From: JABWBR01 sp036741235
Lineage (GTDB): Bacteria; Bacteroidota; Bacteroidia; Chitinophagales; Saprospiraceae
Assembly (NCBI GenBank): GCA_036741235.1
Contig: DAINSQ010000034.1
Span: 1-33,511 of the forward strand
DNA: 33,511 nucleotides
Direction: 5' to 3'
The position numbers and the translations under genes are program-made. Under the pieces are notes generated by a model. It saw only the letters and a list, made by a program, of their open reading frames with translations, was not told the origin of the DNA and made no database searches. Position 1 is the first letter of the stretch. Each line of letters begins with the position of its first letter. Below, one piece after another: positions 16,700 through 24,416 of this stretch.

Positions 16700-16724
16700 T
16701 AAAACATACCTATAACTAAGGCGT

Positions 16725-17459
16725 ATGAAAAAGCAAGCCGTTCACCGGCAATATAATTTTCCGGATGCCGATCTATACGTACAGTGTATGGAGCGCATCA
16801 AATACGCGCAGCGCGACCAGGTGCATTTTCAGCAATACGGTTATGATGCGGGGCGGCTGGCCGGGTTCAAAAACCTGTGCGACAAATTCCGCGCCCTGCC
16901 CGACGACGACGAAATCGTAGGCGACCAGATGCTGGCCACCGAAAAAAAAGACGCTGCAGCCGAGCGCCTCAAAAGCGCTATCCGGAGCCTGATGACCAGG
17001 GTGGCCATGAAATACAACAACCGCAGCGGGCGGTACCGCAAATTCGGCACGGCCAAAATGGGCGACATGACCGACGCGCAACTGCTGTTTTGCGGCAGGC
17101 GGGTGGCCCGCGTAGCCCGCCAACAAATAGACTTCCTGGCCGAAGTGGGCGTCAATGAAAACGTCATCAAAAAAATCACCGACGCCTGCGCCGACTTCGA
17201 AAACGCCCTGAATATTCAACAGGATAAAGTAGCCGACCGCGATATCGCCGTGGAACGCCGCATTGAAAGGGGCAACAAACTATATCAGGAACTCGTAGTG
17301 CTGTGCGATATCGGCAAAGATATCTGGGCCGAACGCGACACGGTGAAATACGAAAACTACTGCATCTACGAAAGTAATAATGAGCAAAAGAAAACGCGCA
17401 AATCAAGATTGGCCGCCGTTGAACCGCTACAAGCCGACGCCGGCGACGACGATGAATAA
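16725..17459 (+). CDS. Unrecognised helical cytoplasmic protein (244 aa)
   Basis: I do not recognise a family. The protein starts at an ATG 19 nt after a predicted transcription start and reads 244 codons with coding-like codon use. No signal peptide or membrane segment is visible. It is rich in Arg, Lys, Asp and Glu and looks almost entirely alpha-helical. A basic region around residues 80-110 (RSLMTRVAMKYNNRSGRYRK) and a second half with long amphipathic helices (about 125-215) stand out. The C-terminus is a disordered acidic tail (AGDDDE). Four or five cysteines are scattered and form no metal motif. It is transcribed away from the dcw operon and may share MraZ-type control, but nothing in the sequence gives a function. 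It could be a nucleic-acid-binding or structural protein; this is speculation. Confidence 0.8.
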   Translation: MKKQAVHRQYNFPDADLYVQCMERIKYAQRDQVHFQQYGYDAGRLAGFKNLCDKFRALPDDDEIVGDQMLATEKKDAAAERLKSAIRSLMTRVAMKYNNRSGRYRKFGTAKMGDMTDAQLLFCGRRVARVARQQIDFLAEVGVNENVIKKITDACADFENALNIQQDKVADRDIAVERRIERGNKLYQELVVLCDIGKDIWAERDTVKYENYCIYESNNEQKKTRKSRLAAVEPLQADAGDDDE

Positions 17460-17556
17460 TTTTTTCGCGCAAGGAAACTTTTTTAACTCGTATGAAGTTA
17501 TCTTTACGAATCGAGCAAGTGACAAAAGCCCGCAGCCCGCGTCATAAACTCGAACA

Positions 17557-17577
17557 ACAAGCGCAAACGGCGCTTGT
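17557..17577 (+). promoter_or_regulatory. Hairpin in the tmRNA 5' leader
   Basis: ACAAGCGC (17557-17564) and GCGCTTGT (17570-17577) form a perfect 8-bp stem with a 5-nt loop, 13 nt before the mature tmRNA 5' end. There is no U tract, so it is not a normal terminator of the upstream gene. It may shape the precursor for RNase P cleavage. Confidence 0.4.
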
Positions 17578-17590
17578 ACAACTTGAACAT

Positions 17591-17983
17591 GGGGACGTAC
17601 TGGAATCGACAGGTAAGTGAATCTGTTGGTAAGCATGCCGGAGCACGATAGTTCACTCCGTCAACAAATGACTGTCAAACCATAAGTGGCAACACTTCTT
17701 TTGCTATGGCTGCCTAATTCCAGGAATTAGAATGCCATTGTACGCCGACGCCCGCGCTACGTGCGCCTCGCCTTCCGCCTGACTGGGGCCGCGTCCGTAC
17801 ATCAACCACACTCAGGCTGGAATACTGCGTTGGCCCGACGCAGCATTCGAGATCCAGGGCTGGGCTCCGGGTTTGGGTAAGCTATCCGACCTCCCCCGGC
17901 GCCGAGACTCTAATGGAAAGCTAAGCATGTAGAAAGCCATCGGGTGCTTTCTCTGGACGCGAGTTCGACTCTCGCCGTCTCCA
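17591..17983 (+). ncRNA. ssrA: Transfer-messenger RNA (tmRNA)
   Basis: Rescues stalled ribosomes by acting first as alanyl-tRNA and then as mRNA for a degradation tag, together with SmpB. The 5' end GGGGACG pairs with CGTCTCC (17976-17982) as a 7-bp acceptor stem with one G-U pair, with A17983 as discriminator; CCA is not encoded. TGGAATCGACAGG near the 5' end matches the tmRNA D-loop-like signature, and GCGAG-TTCGACT-CTCGC near the 3' end is the T-arm. The tag frame ends in TAA and is followed at once by a hairpin (AATTCC-A-GGAATT), as in other tmRNAs. Length 393 nt is typical. A -7-like TATCTTTA at 17499-17506 may be part of its promoter, but this is weak. Confidence 0.95.
17688..17717 (+). 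other. tmRNA tag reading frame, predicted tag GNTSFAMAA
   Basis: The frame GGC AAC ACT TCT TTT GCT ATG GCT GCC TAA encodes G-N-T-S-F-A-M-A-A. The resume codon is inferred as GGC, 17688. The hydrophobic-A-x-A-A end is the ClpXP-type degron known from tmRNA tags, and a Gly first residue is common in Bacteroidota tags. The internal residues NTS replace the usual acidic residues. Confidence 0.8.
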
Positions 17984-17990
17984 CTCAGTA

Positions 17991-18025
17991 TACCGGTCTG
18001 ACCGCTGGCAGCGGTCAGACCGGTA
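17991..18025. repeat. Perfect 16-bp palindrome with 3-nt loop (REP-like)
   Basis: Left arm 17991-18006 and right arm 18010-18025 are exact reverse complements around GGC. It begins 7 bp after the tmRNA 3' end, and on the other strand it contains the last codons and TGA stop of the transposase-like gene. No U tract follows on either strand, so it is not a canonical intrinsic terminator. Its place beside a REP-associated transposase suggests a REP element. Confidence 0.85.
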
Positions 18026-18599
18026 CCCCCGGTACCCCCGGTACCCCCGGTACCCCCGGTACCCCCGGCAACCGCAGCACCGGCAGCCAATCCCCCCCGG
18101 CCGAAGAGTAAGGCCAATCTTCCGCATTCCTGACCAAACCTGCCTCTACCGGATTTTCGTGGATGTAATTGATGCAATGCCTGACGTATAGCATGTCGGC
18201 ATATAGCGGCACCATTACGCCGTCGGAATCGTGCAGGAAGGTAATCAGCTTGCTCTCGATATCTCCGTCTTTCGATTTTGTCTTGGCCCTGAATAGCGAC
18301 CCGGAAGAGTTGTTCTGCTTGTTAATACCTTGAGAATAAGAGCTCAATAGCGTGCCGATGGACCTGGACAAACGTTGCTGCCTTGCTTTTTCGAGCAGAA
18401 CACACGCCTCCGGTCTGACGTGTATTAACCAGTGAAAGTGATTGGGCATCAAACAGTATGCAAGTAGATCGCCATATGGCAATAGGTGGGTTCGCATTTT
18501 GCGAATAAAATAGCGGTAGTTCTCCTCTTTAAAAAAAATCCGCCGCCTGTTGTTACCCTGGTTGTATACGTGGTATACGCCGTGTTCTTCAAAGTTCAT
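18015..18599 (-). CDS. REP-associated tyrosine transposase (IS200-like, Y1/HUH)
   Basis: Single-strand transposase-like protein of the Y1/HUH superfamily (RAYT/TnpA-REP group), expected to nick and rejoin DNA at REP hairpins. The HUH metal motif is PNHFHW at 52-57 (His54, His56). The likely catalytic Tyr is Tyr88 in SSYSQGINKQ, followed by the SGSLFRAKTKSK block typical of RAYTs and YIHENPVEAGL at 145-155. Up to about residue 178 the length is normal. The C-terminus is five perfect GVP triplets (179-193) encoded by a 9-bp tandem array, and the stop codon lies inside the adjacent palindrome. No second IS end or target duplication is visible, consistent with a domesticated single-copy gene. It lies 99 bp after nuoN on the same strand, but has a plausible promoter of its own. 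Confidence 0.88.
   Translation of the reverse strand: MNFEEHGVYHVYNQGNNRRRIFFKEENYRYFIRKMRTHLLPYGDLLAYCLMPNHFHWLIHVRPEACVLLEKARQQRLSRSIGTLLSSYSQGINKQNNSSGSLFRAKTKSKDGDIESKLITFLHDSDGVMVPLYADMLYVRHCINYIHENPVEAGLVRNAEDWPYSSAGGDWLPVLRLPGVPGVPGVPGVPGVPV
18022..18066. repeat. 9-bp tandem array GGTACCCCC x5 inside the transposase gene
   Basis: Five perfect copies of GGTACCCCC. Read on the minus strand in frame they encode (Gly-Val-Pro)x5 at the end of the transposase. The first copy overlaps the right arm of the palindrome by 4 bp. The multiple-of-three unit keeps the frame when copy number changes. Confidence 0.95.
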
Positions 18600-18627
18600 G
18601 TTTTCAATCGCTTTTTGGTGAAATACC

Positions 18628-18635
18628 CAAATTTA
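18628..18635 (-). promoter_or_regulatory. Candidate -7 element of the transposase gene (TAAATTTG)
   Basis: TAAATTTG on the minus strand is an exact TAnnTTTG match with a predicted start near 18621, about 22 nt before the ATG at 18599. The -33 side has only TTTC at a 22-bp spacing, so the promoter is plausible but weak. Confidence 0.4.
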
Positions 18636-18664
18636 AACGATTCTACACATGACATTTGAAAAGC

Positions 18665-18704
18665 GCCCCAATTTGCCCCAACTTGCCCCAAAATGCCCCT
18701 ATAG
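18665..18704. repeat. Degenerate decamer array (GCCCCAATTT-like) x4 over the nuoN stop
   Basis: GCCCCA/GCCCCT recurs exactly every 10 bp at 18665, 18675, 18685 and 18695 with variable A/T-rich spacers. The last unit contains the nuoN stop codon (TAG, 18701-18699). There is no hairpin with a U tract after nuoN, so this array is the only structure at the end of the nuo operon. Confidence 0.8.
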
Positions 18705-20084
18705 CAGCCACCCCGGAGCCAAACTCAACCCCAGCAGTATGATCAGACCCGCCGCCAATACCACCCGGTAATTGCGGCCAAACGCAACATCGGTTGCTTC
18801 CGCTTCAACCGAGGGAGCAGTGAAGTACATTTCTATGATTATTTTAAAGTAATAATATACACTGATAGCAGAATTTACCACCGCGGCCAATACCAGCAGC
18901 GGATAGTCCGGAAAGGCCTGCGCAAACAAAAAGTATTTACCAAAAAATCCCGCCGTGGGCGGAATGCCCGCCAGCGACAATAAAGCTACCGCCATAACCG
19001 CCGCACTCCAGCCATCGCGGCGCGATAGCCCCCTGAAAATCGACAGACCGGTAGCTCCCGTTCCATTGTGTAACGCCATATATACCGCAAATGCGCTAAT
19101 GGTAGCCACAGCGTATGACAACAAGTAAACCAGCATAGCGCCGCCGCCGCCGCCCGGACTGCTGAGCACCCCCAACAGCAGGTAGCCTGCATGCGCAATA
19201 CTCGAATAGGCCATCATTCGCTTGAATCCCGATTGCAAAATGGCCGTGATGTTGCCCAATGTCATTGTGAGCAGCGCTATTACTGCCAATGTAGGCGCCC
19301 AGTGCTCGCTCAACCCGGCAAAACTACCCGCAAAAAGCCTGAAAAACGCGCCAAATGCCGCCATTTTTACAACAGTAGACATAAATGCTGTGACCAGGTT
19401 GGGACTGCCCTCGTATACGTCCGGACCCCAAAAATGAAACGGCGCCGCCCCTATCTTGAAACTCAACCCCACGACGATCATGATGAGACCAATATACATA
19501 AACATGGGCAACTGCTCGCCTTTGGACTGAATAGCCGCAGCTATCTCCGGCACGCTGAAACTCGCCGTGGCGCCGTATACCAATGCTATTCCGAATAATA
19601 ATATGCCTGTGGCAAAAGCCCCCATCAAAAAGTATTTTATCGCCGCTTCATTTGACGCGGCTTTGTCTTTTTGGGCGCCCGCCAATGCATACAGGGGTAT
19701 GGACAAAATTTCTATACCCAAAAATAACATGATGAGGTTATCAAATGAAAATAAACAAAACGCACCGCACAAACTAAAGAGTATCAGTGCAAAGTAATCG
19801 CCGTAGTTTTCATCGCTCCCCTGGTAACTGCGGTCGCTCATTAGGGCTATTAACAAAGTGGCCAGTATGGCGACTCCGCTGAATGACAGCGCAAAATGAT
19901 CAAATTGGATCATGCCTGCCAACTGAAAATGCGAAGTCCCTACCAACCAATCGTAGCAGGTACCCCCCAGCGCAGCTGTTAATCCGGCTAATACCAGCGC
20001 CTGCACAACCGGGCGCTTTTCGGTTCGCAACCCCAAAAACAAAGCCAACAAGCCGGTGATAAATACGATCAATAAAGCTTTCAT
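18699..20084 (-). CDS. nuoN: NADH:quinone oxidoreductase subunit N
   Basis: Antiporter-like membrane subunit of complex I, one of the three proton-pumping modules. At 461 aa it has about 13-14 hydrophobic segments and the expected ordering of a conserved membrane Glu in an early TM helix (LFLGIEILSIPLYAL), a Lys in the middle (GLSFKIGAAPFHFWGPDVYEG is the usual TM7 signature region), and MMAYSSIAHAGYLLLG later. Last gene of the nuo operon, 22 bp after nuoM. Its stop codon lies within a decamer repeat. Start ATG at 20084 fits the first TM helix. Confidence 0.95.
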   Translation of the reverse strand: MKALLIVFITGLLALFLGLRTEKRPVVQALVLAGLTAALGGTCYDWLVGTSHFQLAGMIQFDHFALSFSGVAILATLLIALMSDRSYQGSDENYGDYFALILFSLCGAFCLFSFDNLIMLFLGIEILSIPLYALAGAQKDKAASNEAAIKYFLMGAFATGILLFGIALVYGATASFSVPEIAAAIQSKGEQLPMFMYIGLIMIVVGLSFKIGAAPFHFWGPDVYEGSPNLVTAFMSTVVKMAAFGAFFRLFAGSFAGLSEHWAPTLAVIALLTMTLGNITAILQSGFKRMMAYSSIAHAGYLLLGVLSSPGGGGGAMLVYLLSYAVATISAFAVYMALHNGTGATGLSIFRGLSRRDGWSAAVMAVALLSLAGIPPTAGFFGKYFLFAQAFPDYPLLVLAAVVNSAISVYYYFKIIIEMYFTAPSVEAEATDVAFGRNYRVVLAAGLIILLGLSLAPGWLL

Positions 20085-20106
20085 GCCGATGTTATGTTTA
20101 GGTTGC

Positions 20107-21525
20107 TTATTTCAATTGAATGAGTTGTTCTACCGATGCGGCTGTTAAATCAAATATCGGCTGCGGATATACGCCAATTAAAATAACTAATACCGCCAAC
20201 ACAACCATCGCAGCCAATTCGGCGCCTTTGATATCTGTAAATGCTACGGTGCGCTGCCGGGCTTCGCCAAACATGGCAAATTGGTATACCCGAAACATAT
20301 AGACGGCGCAAAAGATGATGGTCAAACCCGCAGTAGCCGCTACCCAGGCCTGATAACTGTACAAACTTTTGAGCAAGAGCAATTCGCCTACAAAACCATT
20401 GGTGAACGGCACAGCGACCGTGCCCAGCAGTATGATCATGAATAAAGTGGCAAATACCGGCGCCTGCCTGGCTATTCCACCCAATTCGTCGAGCCGGCGC
20501 GTTGATACGCGTTTTTCGATGATGTCTGCCGCCAGGAATAACCCGACTACGTTGACGCCGTGGCTGAGCATCTGTACGAGCCCCCCCTGTATACCTACAG
20601 TTTGGAAGGTCAATACGCCCGCCGCTATTAACCCCACGTGGGCAATAGAGGAATAGGCGATGATGCGCTTGATATCGTGCAGGCGCATGGCGATAATCGA
20701 AGCATAGACAATACCAACCACAGCCAGTGCCATATAAACGGGCGAGAGATGACCTGCCTCGGGCGTCAGGGGCAACATCCACCTGATGACGCCGTATATG
20801 CCCATTTTTAACATGATACCGCTCAGCAGCATGGTACCGCCGACAGGCGACTCGGTGTAGGTGTCGGGCTGCCAGGTGTGAAAGGGGAACAAAGGCATTT
20901 TGATGGCAAATGCGATGAATAGTCCCAACGATACCCAGAAAGCTTCGGCAGAGCTGAGTTGCACCGCCTGCAATTGCGCCCAGTCAAAGGAACCGTTGGG
21001 CGTTTTGCCGTATAAATACAAGAGCGAAAGTAACATCAATACGCTGCCGGCAAAGGTGTAAATGAAAAACTTGAGGGTCACGCCGATCCTTCGCTCGCCA
21101 CCCCAAATGGCGCATATGAAGTAGATGGGTATTAATGCCAATTCCCAGAATACGTAAAAAGCAATGCCGTCTATGGCGGTGAATACGCCTTGCAGGGCCA
21201 TTTGCATGACTAACACGAGGGAATAGTAGCTTCCCCGGTATGGCTTGTCGTAGCTACTTAATATGATGATGGGAACCAACAGGTTGGTCAAACTAACCAA
21301 AAGCAGGCTGATGCCATCATAGCCGAGTTTGAACTGAATACCGGCCTGGGGTATCCAGGGTAGATCAACTATCCATTGGAAGGCGCCGCCTGTATCAAAG
21401 CCGGCCAGGTAGCCTGTATTGGCCGCCAGTGTAACCAGGGCGGTAACCAGGGCAGCATGCCGTGCATTTTCCCCCCTAAAGAAGATGCCGATTGCAATGG
21501 CGCCCAACAGGGGTAGTATCAACAT
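20107..21525 (-). CDS. nuoM: NADH:quinone oxidoreductase subunit M
   Basis: Antiporter-like proton-pumping membrane subunit of complex I. It has about 14 hydrophobic segments. Typical signatures are FYVFWELALIPIYF (the conserved Glu of TM5), AIKMPLFPFHTWQPDTYTESPVGG (TM7 Lys and following loop) and RIIAYSSIAHVG. Length is 472 aa from the ATG at 21525. A GTG two codons earlier (21531) is possible. It follows nuoL by about 28 bp and precedes nuoN by 22 bp. Confidence 0.96.
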   Translation of the reverse strand: MLILPLLGAIAIGIFFRGENARHAALVTALVTLAANTGYLAGFDTGGAFQWIVDLPWIPQAGIQFKLGYDGISLLLVSLTNLLVPIIILSSYDKPYRGSYYSLVLVMQMALQGVFTAIDGIAFYVFWELALIPIYFICAIWGGERRIGVTLKFFIYTFAGSVLMLLSLLYLYGKTPNGSFDWAQLQAVQLSSAEAFWVSLGLFIAFAIKMPLFPFHTWQPDTYTESPVGGTMLLSGIMLKMGIYGVIRWMLPLTPEAGHLSPVYMALAVVGIVYASIIAMRLHDIKRIIAYSSIAHVGLIAAGVLTFQTVGIQGGLVQMLSHGVNVVGLFLAADIIEKRVSTRRLDELGGIARQAPVFATLFMIILLGTVAVPFTNGFVGELLLLKSLYSYQAWVAATAGLTIIFCAVYMFRVYQFAMFGEARQRTVAFTDIKGAELAAMVVLAVLVILIGVYPQPIFDLTAASVEQLIQLK

Positions 21526-21553
21526 TCCCACGGTCTATTGTTTATGTCTTTTT

Positions 21554-23449
21554 TTAAATAATAAAATTCAACAAGAGGATCAGGATCAACCCCAATACCA
21601 TGCCGAACAGGTAATATGAGATATTGCCGTTCTGTACGAGTCGGAATAGTTGGCTTAACCTGGTCAATACAACGCCTGTCAGATTGACGATGCCATCGAT
21701 GATCCTGATTTCTGCAATGCGGTATATGAAGCCCGATGTTTGTTCCAATGGCTTTACTATTGCGGCTTCATATAGTTCATCGATGTAAAATTTGCGCGAA
21801 GCCCACAATTCCCAGCCTGATAATTGCTCGTCGGGCGAAGGCAGGCGCTTCCGGGTAACGTACAGCCTGTAGCATATCCCTATGACGGCCAGGACAACGA
21901 CCGTGGTCAACCCCATAAGCGCCCATTCAGCGGCATGCGACAGATGATGGCTATGGCCGCCCGATAAACCCGGCAAGGTGTGGTACCACTGCGATAACCA
22001 CTGTCCGTTCTCGCCCACGATGAAGGCGGGCAGGTTGATGACACCGCCAATAACGGAAAGTACAGCCAGCGCTATCAACGGCCAGGTCATGACCGCCGGC
22101 GATTCGTGCAAATGGCTGCGCTGCTCAGCCGTACCCCGAAACTCGCCGTAAAAGGTAAGGAAGAATAAACGCATCATGTAGATGACGGTAATGGCCGAGC
22201 TCATTAGTGCTAATGCCCACAACACAGGACTATGCGCAAATACCTGCGCAAGTATTTCGTCTTTGGAAAAAAAGCCCGACAACAGCGGAAAACCGGCGAT
22301 AGCCAGCGTGCCGGCCGCAAATGTCCAATAGGTAATAGGCAGCGCAGCCCGCAACCCACCCATACGCCTGATGTCTTGCTCGCCGCTCATGGCGTGAATG
22401 ACACTGCCGGCGCCGAGGAATAGCAAGGCTTTGAAAAAGGCGTGCGTGGTGAGGTGAAACATGGCGGAAGTGTACGCGCCAACTCCCAGCGCTAAGAACA
22501 TCAATCCCAACTGGCTTACGGTTGAATAGGCCAGCACTTTTTTGATGTCGTTTTGGCGCAAGCCTATAAGCGCTGCAAAAATTGCCGTGGCTAAACCAAC
22601 AATGGCTACAATTTCAAGGGTGACCGGCGCGAGCTCGAATAAAACGCTGGAGCGCACAAGCAAATAGATGCCGGCGGTAACCATGGTAGCGGCATGGATG
22701 AGGGCCGATACGGGCGTAGGGCCGGCCATGGCGTCGGGCAACCAGGTATATAGCGGTATTTGCGCGCTTTTGCCAATGGCGCCGATAAACAACAATATAG
22801 TTACAACCGTCAGCGCTCCTTCTGCAAGACGCATCGCCGGCAAACGATCAAATATTTCCAGGTAGTTGAGCGAGCCAAATAATTGAAACAACATGAAAAT
22901 GCCGATCAACAAGCCCAAATCCCCTATGCGGTTCATAATGAAGGCTTTGCGGGCCGCCTTGCCGTATGATTCGTTTTGATGCCAAAAACCGATCAGCAGA
23001 TACGAGCACAAGCCCACGCCTTCCCAGCCAAAAAACAATACCAGGTAGTTGTCGGCCATCACCAACAGCAACATAAAGAATACAAACAGATTGAGGTAGG
23101 CAAAAAACCGCGCAAATCCCTCGTCGTCATGCATGTAGCCAATGGCGTATACGTGAATGAGAAAACCGATGCCGGTGATGATCATCATCATCCACACCGA
23201 CAGCCGATCGACCAATAGCCCCATACTAATATGAAAATCGCCGACCGACATCCACTGGAATATCTCGGCGGTCAATACCGGCTGCCTGCCGGTCTGGCCA
23301 AACAGGTACAAGCTGCCCATAAAGGCGCCTAGTACCGCCAAAGACGCCACAGCGCCCACTACCGATTTCGATAAGCGGTTGCCCAACAGCCCCGCAATTA
23401 AAAAGCCAAGCAGCGGCAGCAGTAATATGGTTGGTATGAGTTGTTGCAC
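21554..23449 (-). CDS. nuoL: NADH:quinone oxidoreductase subunit L
   Basis: Distal antiporter-like subunit of complex I, with about 16 hydrophobic segments and a C-terminal amphipathic/lateral helix region plus a final TM helix (SYYLFGMVLGLILILLL). Signatures include LVLFFGWEGVGLCSYLLIGFW (TM5 Glu), AIGKSAQIPLYTWLPDAM and TPVSALIHAATMVTAG. The frame stays open to a TTG at 23527, but those 26 codons are made of an intergenic heptamer repeat and encode a Pro/Asn/Gln/Thr-rich stretch. The likely start is the GTG at 23449 (MQQLIPTILLLPLLGF), giving 631 aa, close to the usual length. Confidence 0.94.
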   Translation of the reverse strand: MQQLIPTILLLPLLGFLIAGLLGNRLSKSVVGAVASLAVLGAFMGSLYLFGQTGRQPVLTAEIFQWMSVGDFHISMGLLVDRLSVWMMMIITGIGFLIHVYAIGYMHDDEGFARFFAYLNLFVFFMLLLVMADNYLVLFFGWEGVGLCSYLLIGFWHQNESYGKAARKAFIMNRIGDLGLLIGIFMLFQLFGSLNYLEIFDRLPAMRLAEGALTVVTILLFIGAIGKSAQIPLYTWLPDAMAGPTPVSALIHAATMVTAGIYLLVRSSVLFELAPVTLEIVAIVGLATAIFAALIGLRQNDIKKVLAYSTVSQLGLMFLALGVGAYTSAMFHLTTHAFFKALLFLGAGSVIHAMSGEQDIRRMGGLRAALPITYWTFAAGTLAIAGFPLLSGFFSKDEILAQVFAHSPVLWALALMSSAITVIYMMRLFFLTFYGEFRGTAEQRSHLHESPAVMTWPLIALAVLSVIGGVINLPAFIVGENGQWLSQWYHTLPGLSGGHSHHLSHAAEWALMGLTTVVVLAVIGICYRLYVTRKRLPSPDEQLSGWELWASRKFYIDELYEAAIVKPLEQTSGFIYRIAEIRIIDGIVNLTGVVLTRLSQLFRLVQNGNISYYLFGMVLGLILILLLNFII

Positions 23450-23473
23450 GATGTTGAATTTGTTGTCGGATGT

Positions 23474-23508
23474 GGGTTGTGGGTTGTCGGTTGTGGGTTG
23501 TGGGTTAC
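23474..23508. repeat. Heptamer array GGGTTGT x5 between nuoK and nuoL
   Basis: Five tandem 7-bp units (GGGTTGT twice, CGGTTGT, GGGTTGT, GGGTTAC). The flank 23511-23530 carries inverted copies (AACCGACAAC, GACAACCG), so GTTGTCGGTT and AACCGACAAC can form a 10-bp stem. It begins 26 bp after the nuoK stop. Confidence 0.88.
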
Positions 23509-23534
23509 GATAACCGACAACTGACAACCGATAA

Positions 23535-23864
23535 TCACCCCCTGAGTTTATCCAAAAAACTAACGTCTACAGTTTTGTGATTGCGGTAGATCATCACCAG
23601 AATAGCCAGTCCTATTGAGGCTTCGGCTGCGGCTACCACCATGATGAAAAAGACCATGATCTGCCCCGCCTCATCGCCCAGATAGGTAGAAAAGGCAGTA
23701 AAAAGCAGGTTGACCGCGTTGAGCATCAATTCGATGCACATGAGCAATACGATGGAATTGCGACGCATCAATACACCCGCCACGCCGATGGAAAATAATA
23801 TGGCGCTGAGCCACACAAAGTGGTCGACGGGAATAACTTCTAAAACTGGAATTGCTGTATTCAT
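23535..23864 (-). CDS. nuoK: NADH:quinone oxidoreductase subunit K
   Basis: Small membrane subunit of complex I (109 aa) with three TM helices at about 14-32, 37-58 and 69-95. The conserved membrane glutamates are in LLMCIELMLNAVNLLF (TM2) and VVAAAEASIGLAILV (TM3), which belong to the proton channel at the junction with NuoJ and NuoN. Length is normal. It starts at ATG, 21 bp after nuoJ. Confidence 0.97.
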   Translation of the reverse strand: MNTAIPVLEVIPVDHFVWLSAILFSIGVAGVLMRRNSIVLLMCIELMLNAVNLLFTAFSTYLGDEAGQIMVFFIMVVAAAEASIGLAILVMIYRNHKTVDVSFLDKLRG

Positions 23865-23885
23865 ATCGCTGAATGCTATGAGTCT

Positions 23886-24410
23886 TTACAAGGTGGTGAT
23901 GGTCGAACTGTTGTCTTTTTTGTTGCGCATGCCGATGGTGACCGCCCCTACCATGGCGGCTAAAAAGAGTATGGCCGATAGCTCAAACGGCGCCAGGTAT
24001 TGGGTAAACAGGGCCTTGCCCAGGTTTTTTACCAACCCGATTTCGCCATTTACTACCCCCTCAACCGGCTGGACGGCTACCTGCTTTAGCGACGCTACCA
24101 GCGTGATCAGCAACAAACCGCCGGATATGGCGCCGATGATCTTGATGAGCGTTGTCTGCCGCTTGTGCTCTGCCAAATTCAGGTTGAGCAGCATTAACAC
24201 AAAAAGAAACAATACCATGATGGCGCCCGCATATACAATGACGTGCACGATGGCCAAAAACTGCGCGTTGAGCAATACATAATGCCCGGCAATGGCGAAA
24301 AAGGCAATGATGAGAAATAATACGCTATGTACCGGGTTGCGGGCCAATACGACCAATAAGGCGCAAATGATGGCTACCGCTGATAACAGGTAAAACAGAA
24401 AACTGACCAT
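23886..24410 (-). CDS. nuoJ: NADH:quinone oxidoreductase subunit J
   Basis: Membrane subunit of complex I (174 aa) with five predicted TM helices. The family signatures ARNPVHSVLFLI (residues 23-34) and IVYAGAIMVLFLFVLMLLNL, the TM3 region whose pi-bulge couples quinone reduction to pumping, are both present. It starts at ATG 24410, 6 bp after the nuoI stop. Length is typical. Confidence 0.97.
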   Translation of the reverse strand: MVSFLFYLLSAVAIICALLVVLARNPVHSVLFLIIAFFAIAGHYVLLNAQFLAIVHVIVYAGAIMVLFLFVLMLLNLNLAEHKRQTTLIKIIGAISGGLLLITLVASLKQVAVQPVEGVVNGEIGLVKNLGKALFTQYLAPFELSAILFLAAMVGAVTIGMRNKKDNSSTITTL

Positions 24411-24416
24411 GGCGAA

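Larger units (their letters stand above)
16300..16724. other. Divergent intergenic region between mraZ and the plus-strand gene
   Basis: About 425 bp with no supportable ORF. It contains the mraZ promoter and MraZ boxes at its left end, a second mirror-image box pair at 16559-16573 and a perfect Bacteroidota promoter for the plus-strand gene at its right end. Between them (16380-16550) I see only AT-rich sequence with no clear motif. Confidence 0.7.

Noticed and set aside
16841..17472. Minus-strand ORFs opposite the 244-aa gene
   Set aside because: The plus-strand gene has a perfect promoter and better codon use; the minus frames are shadows rich in Arg/Pro/Ala.
17976..18066. Palindrome as a normal intrinsic terminator of tmRNA
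   Set aside because: The stem is strong, but neither strand has a U tract after it; the flanks are GC-rich repeats on one side and tmRNA on the other.
18015..18599. Complete insertion sequence
   Set aside because: No second gene, no terminal ends on the upstream side and no target duplication were seen; a stand-alone REP-associated transposase fits better.
23450..23527. N-terminal extension of NuoL from a TTG start
   Set aside because: The extension is encoded by heptamer repeat sequence, gives a Pro/Asn/Thr-rich stretch before the first membrane helix and makes the protein longer than usual; the GTG at 23449 fits better.
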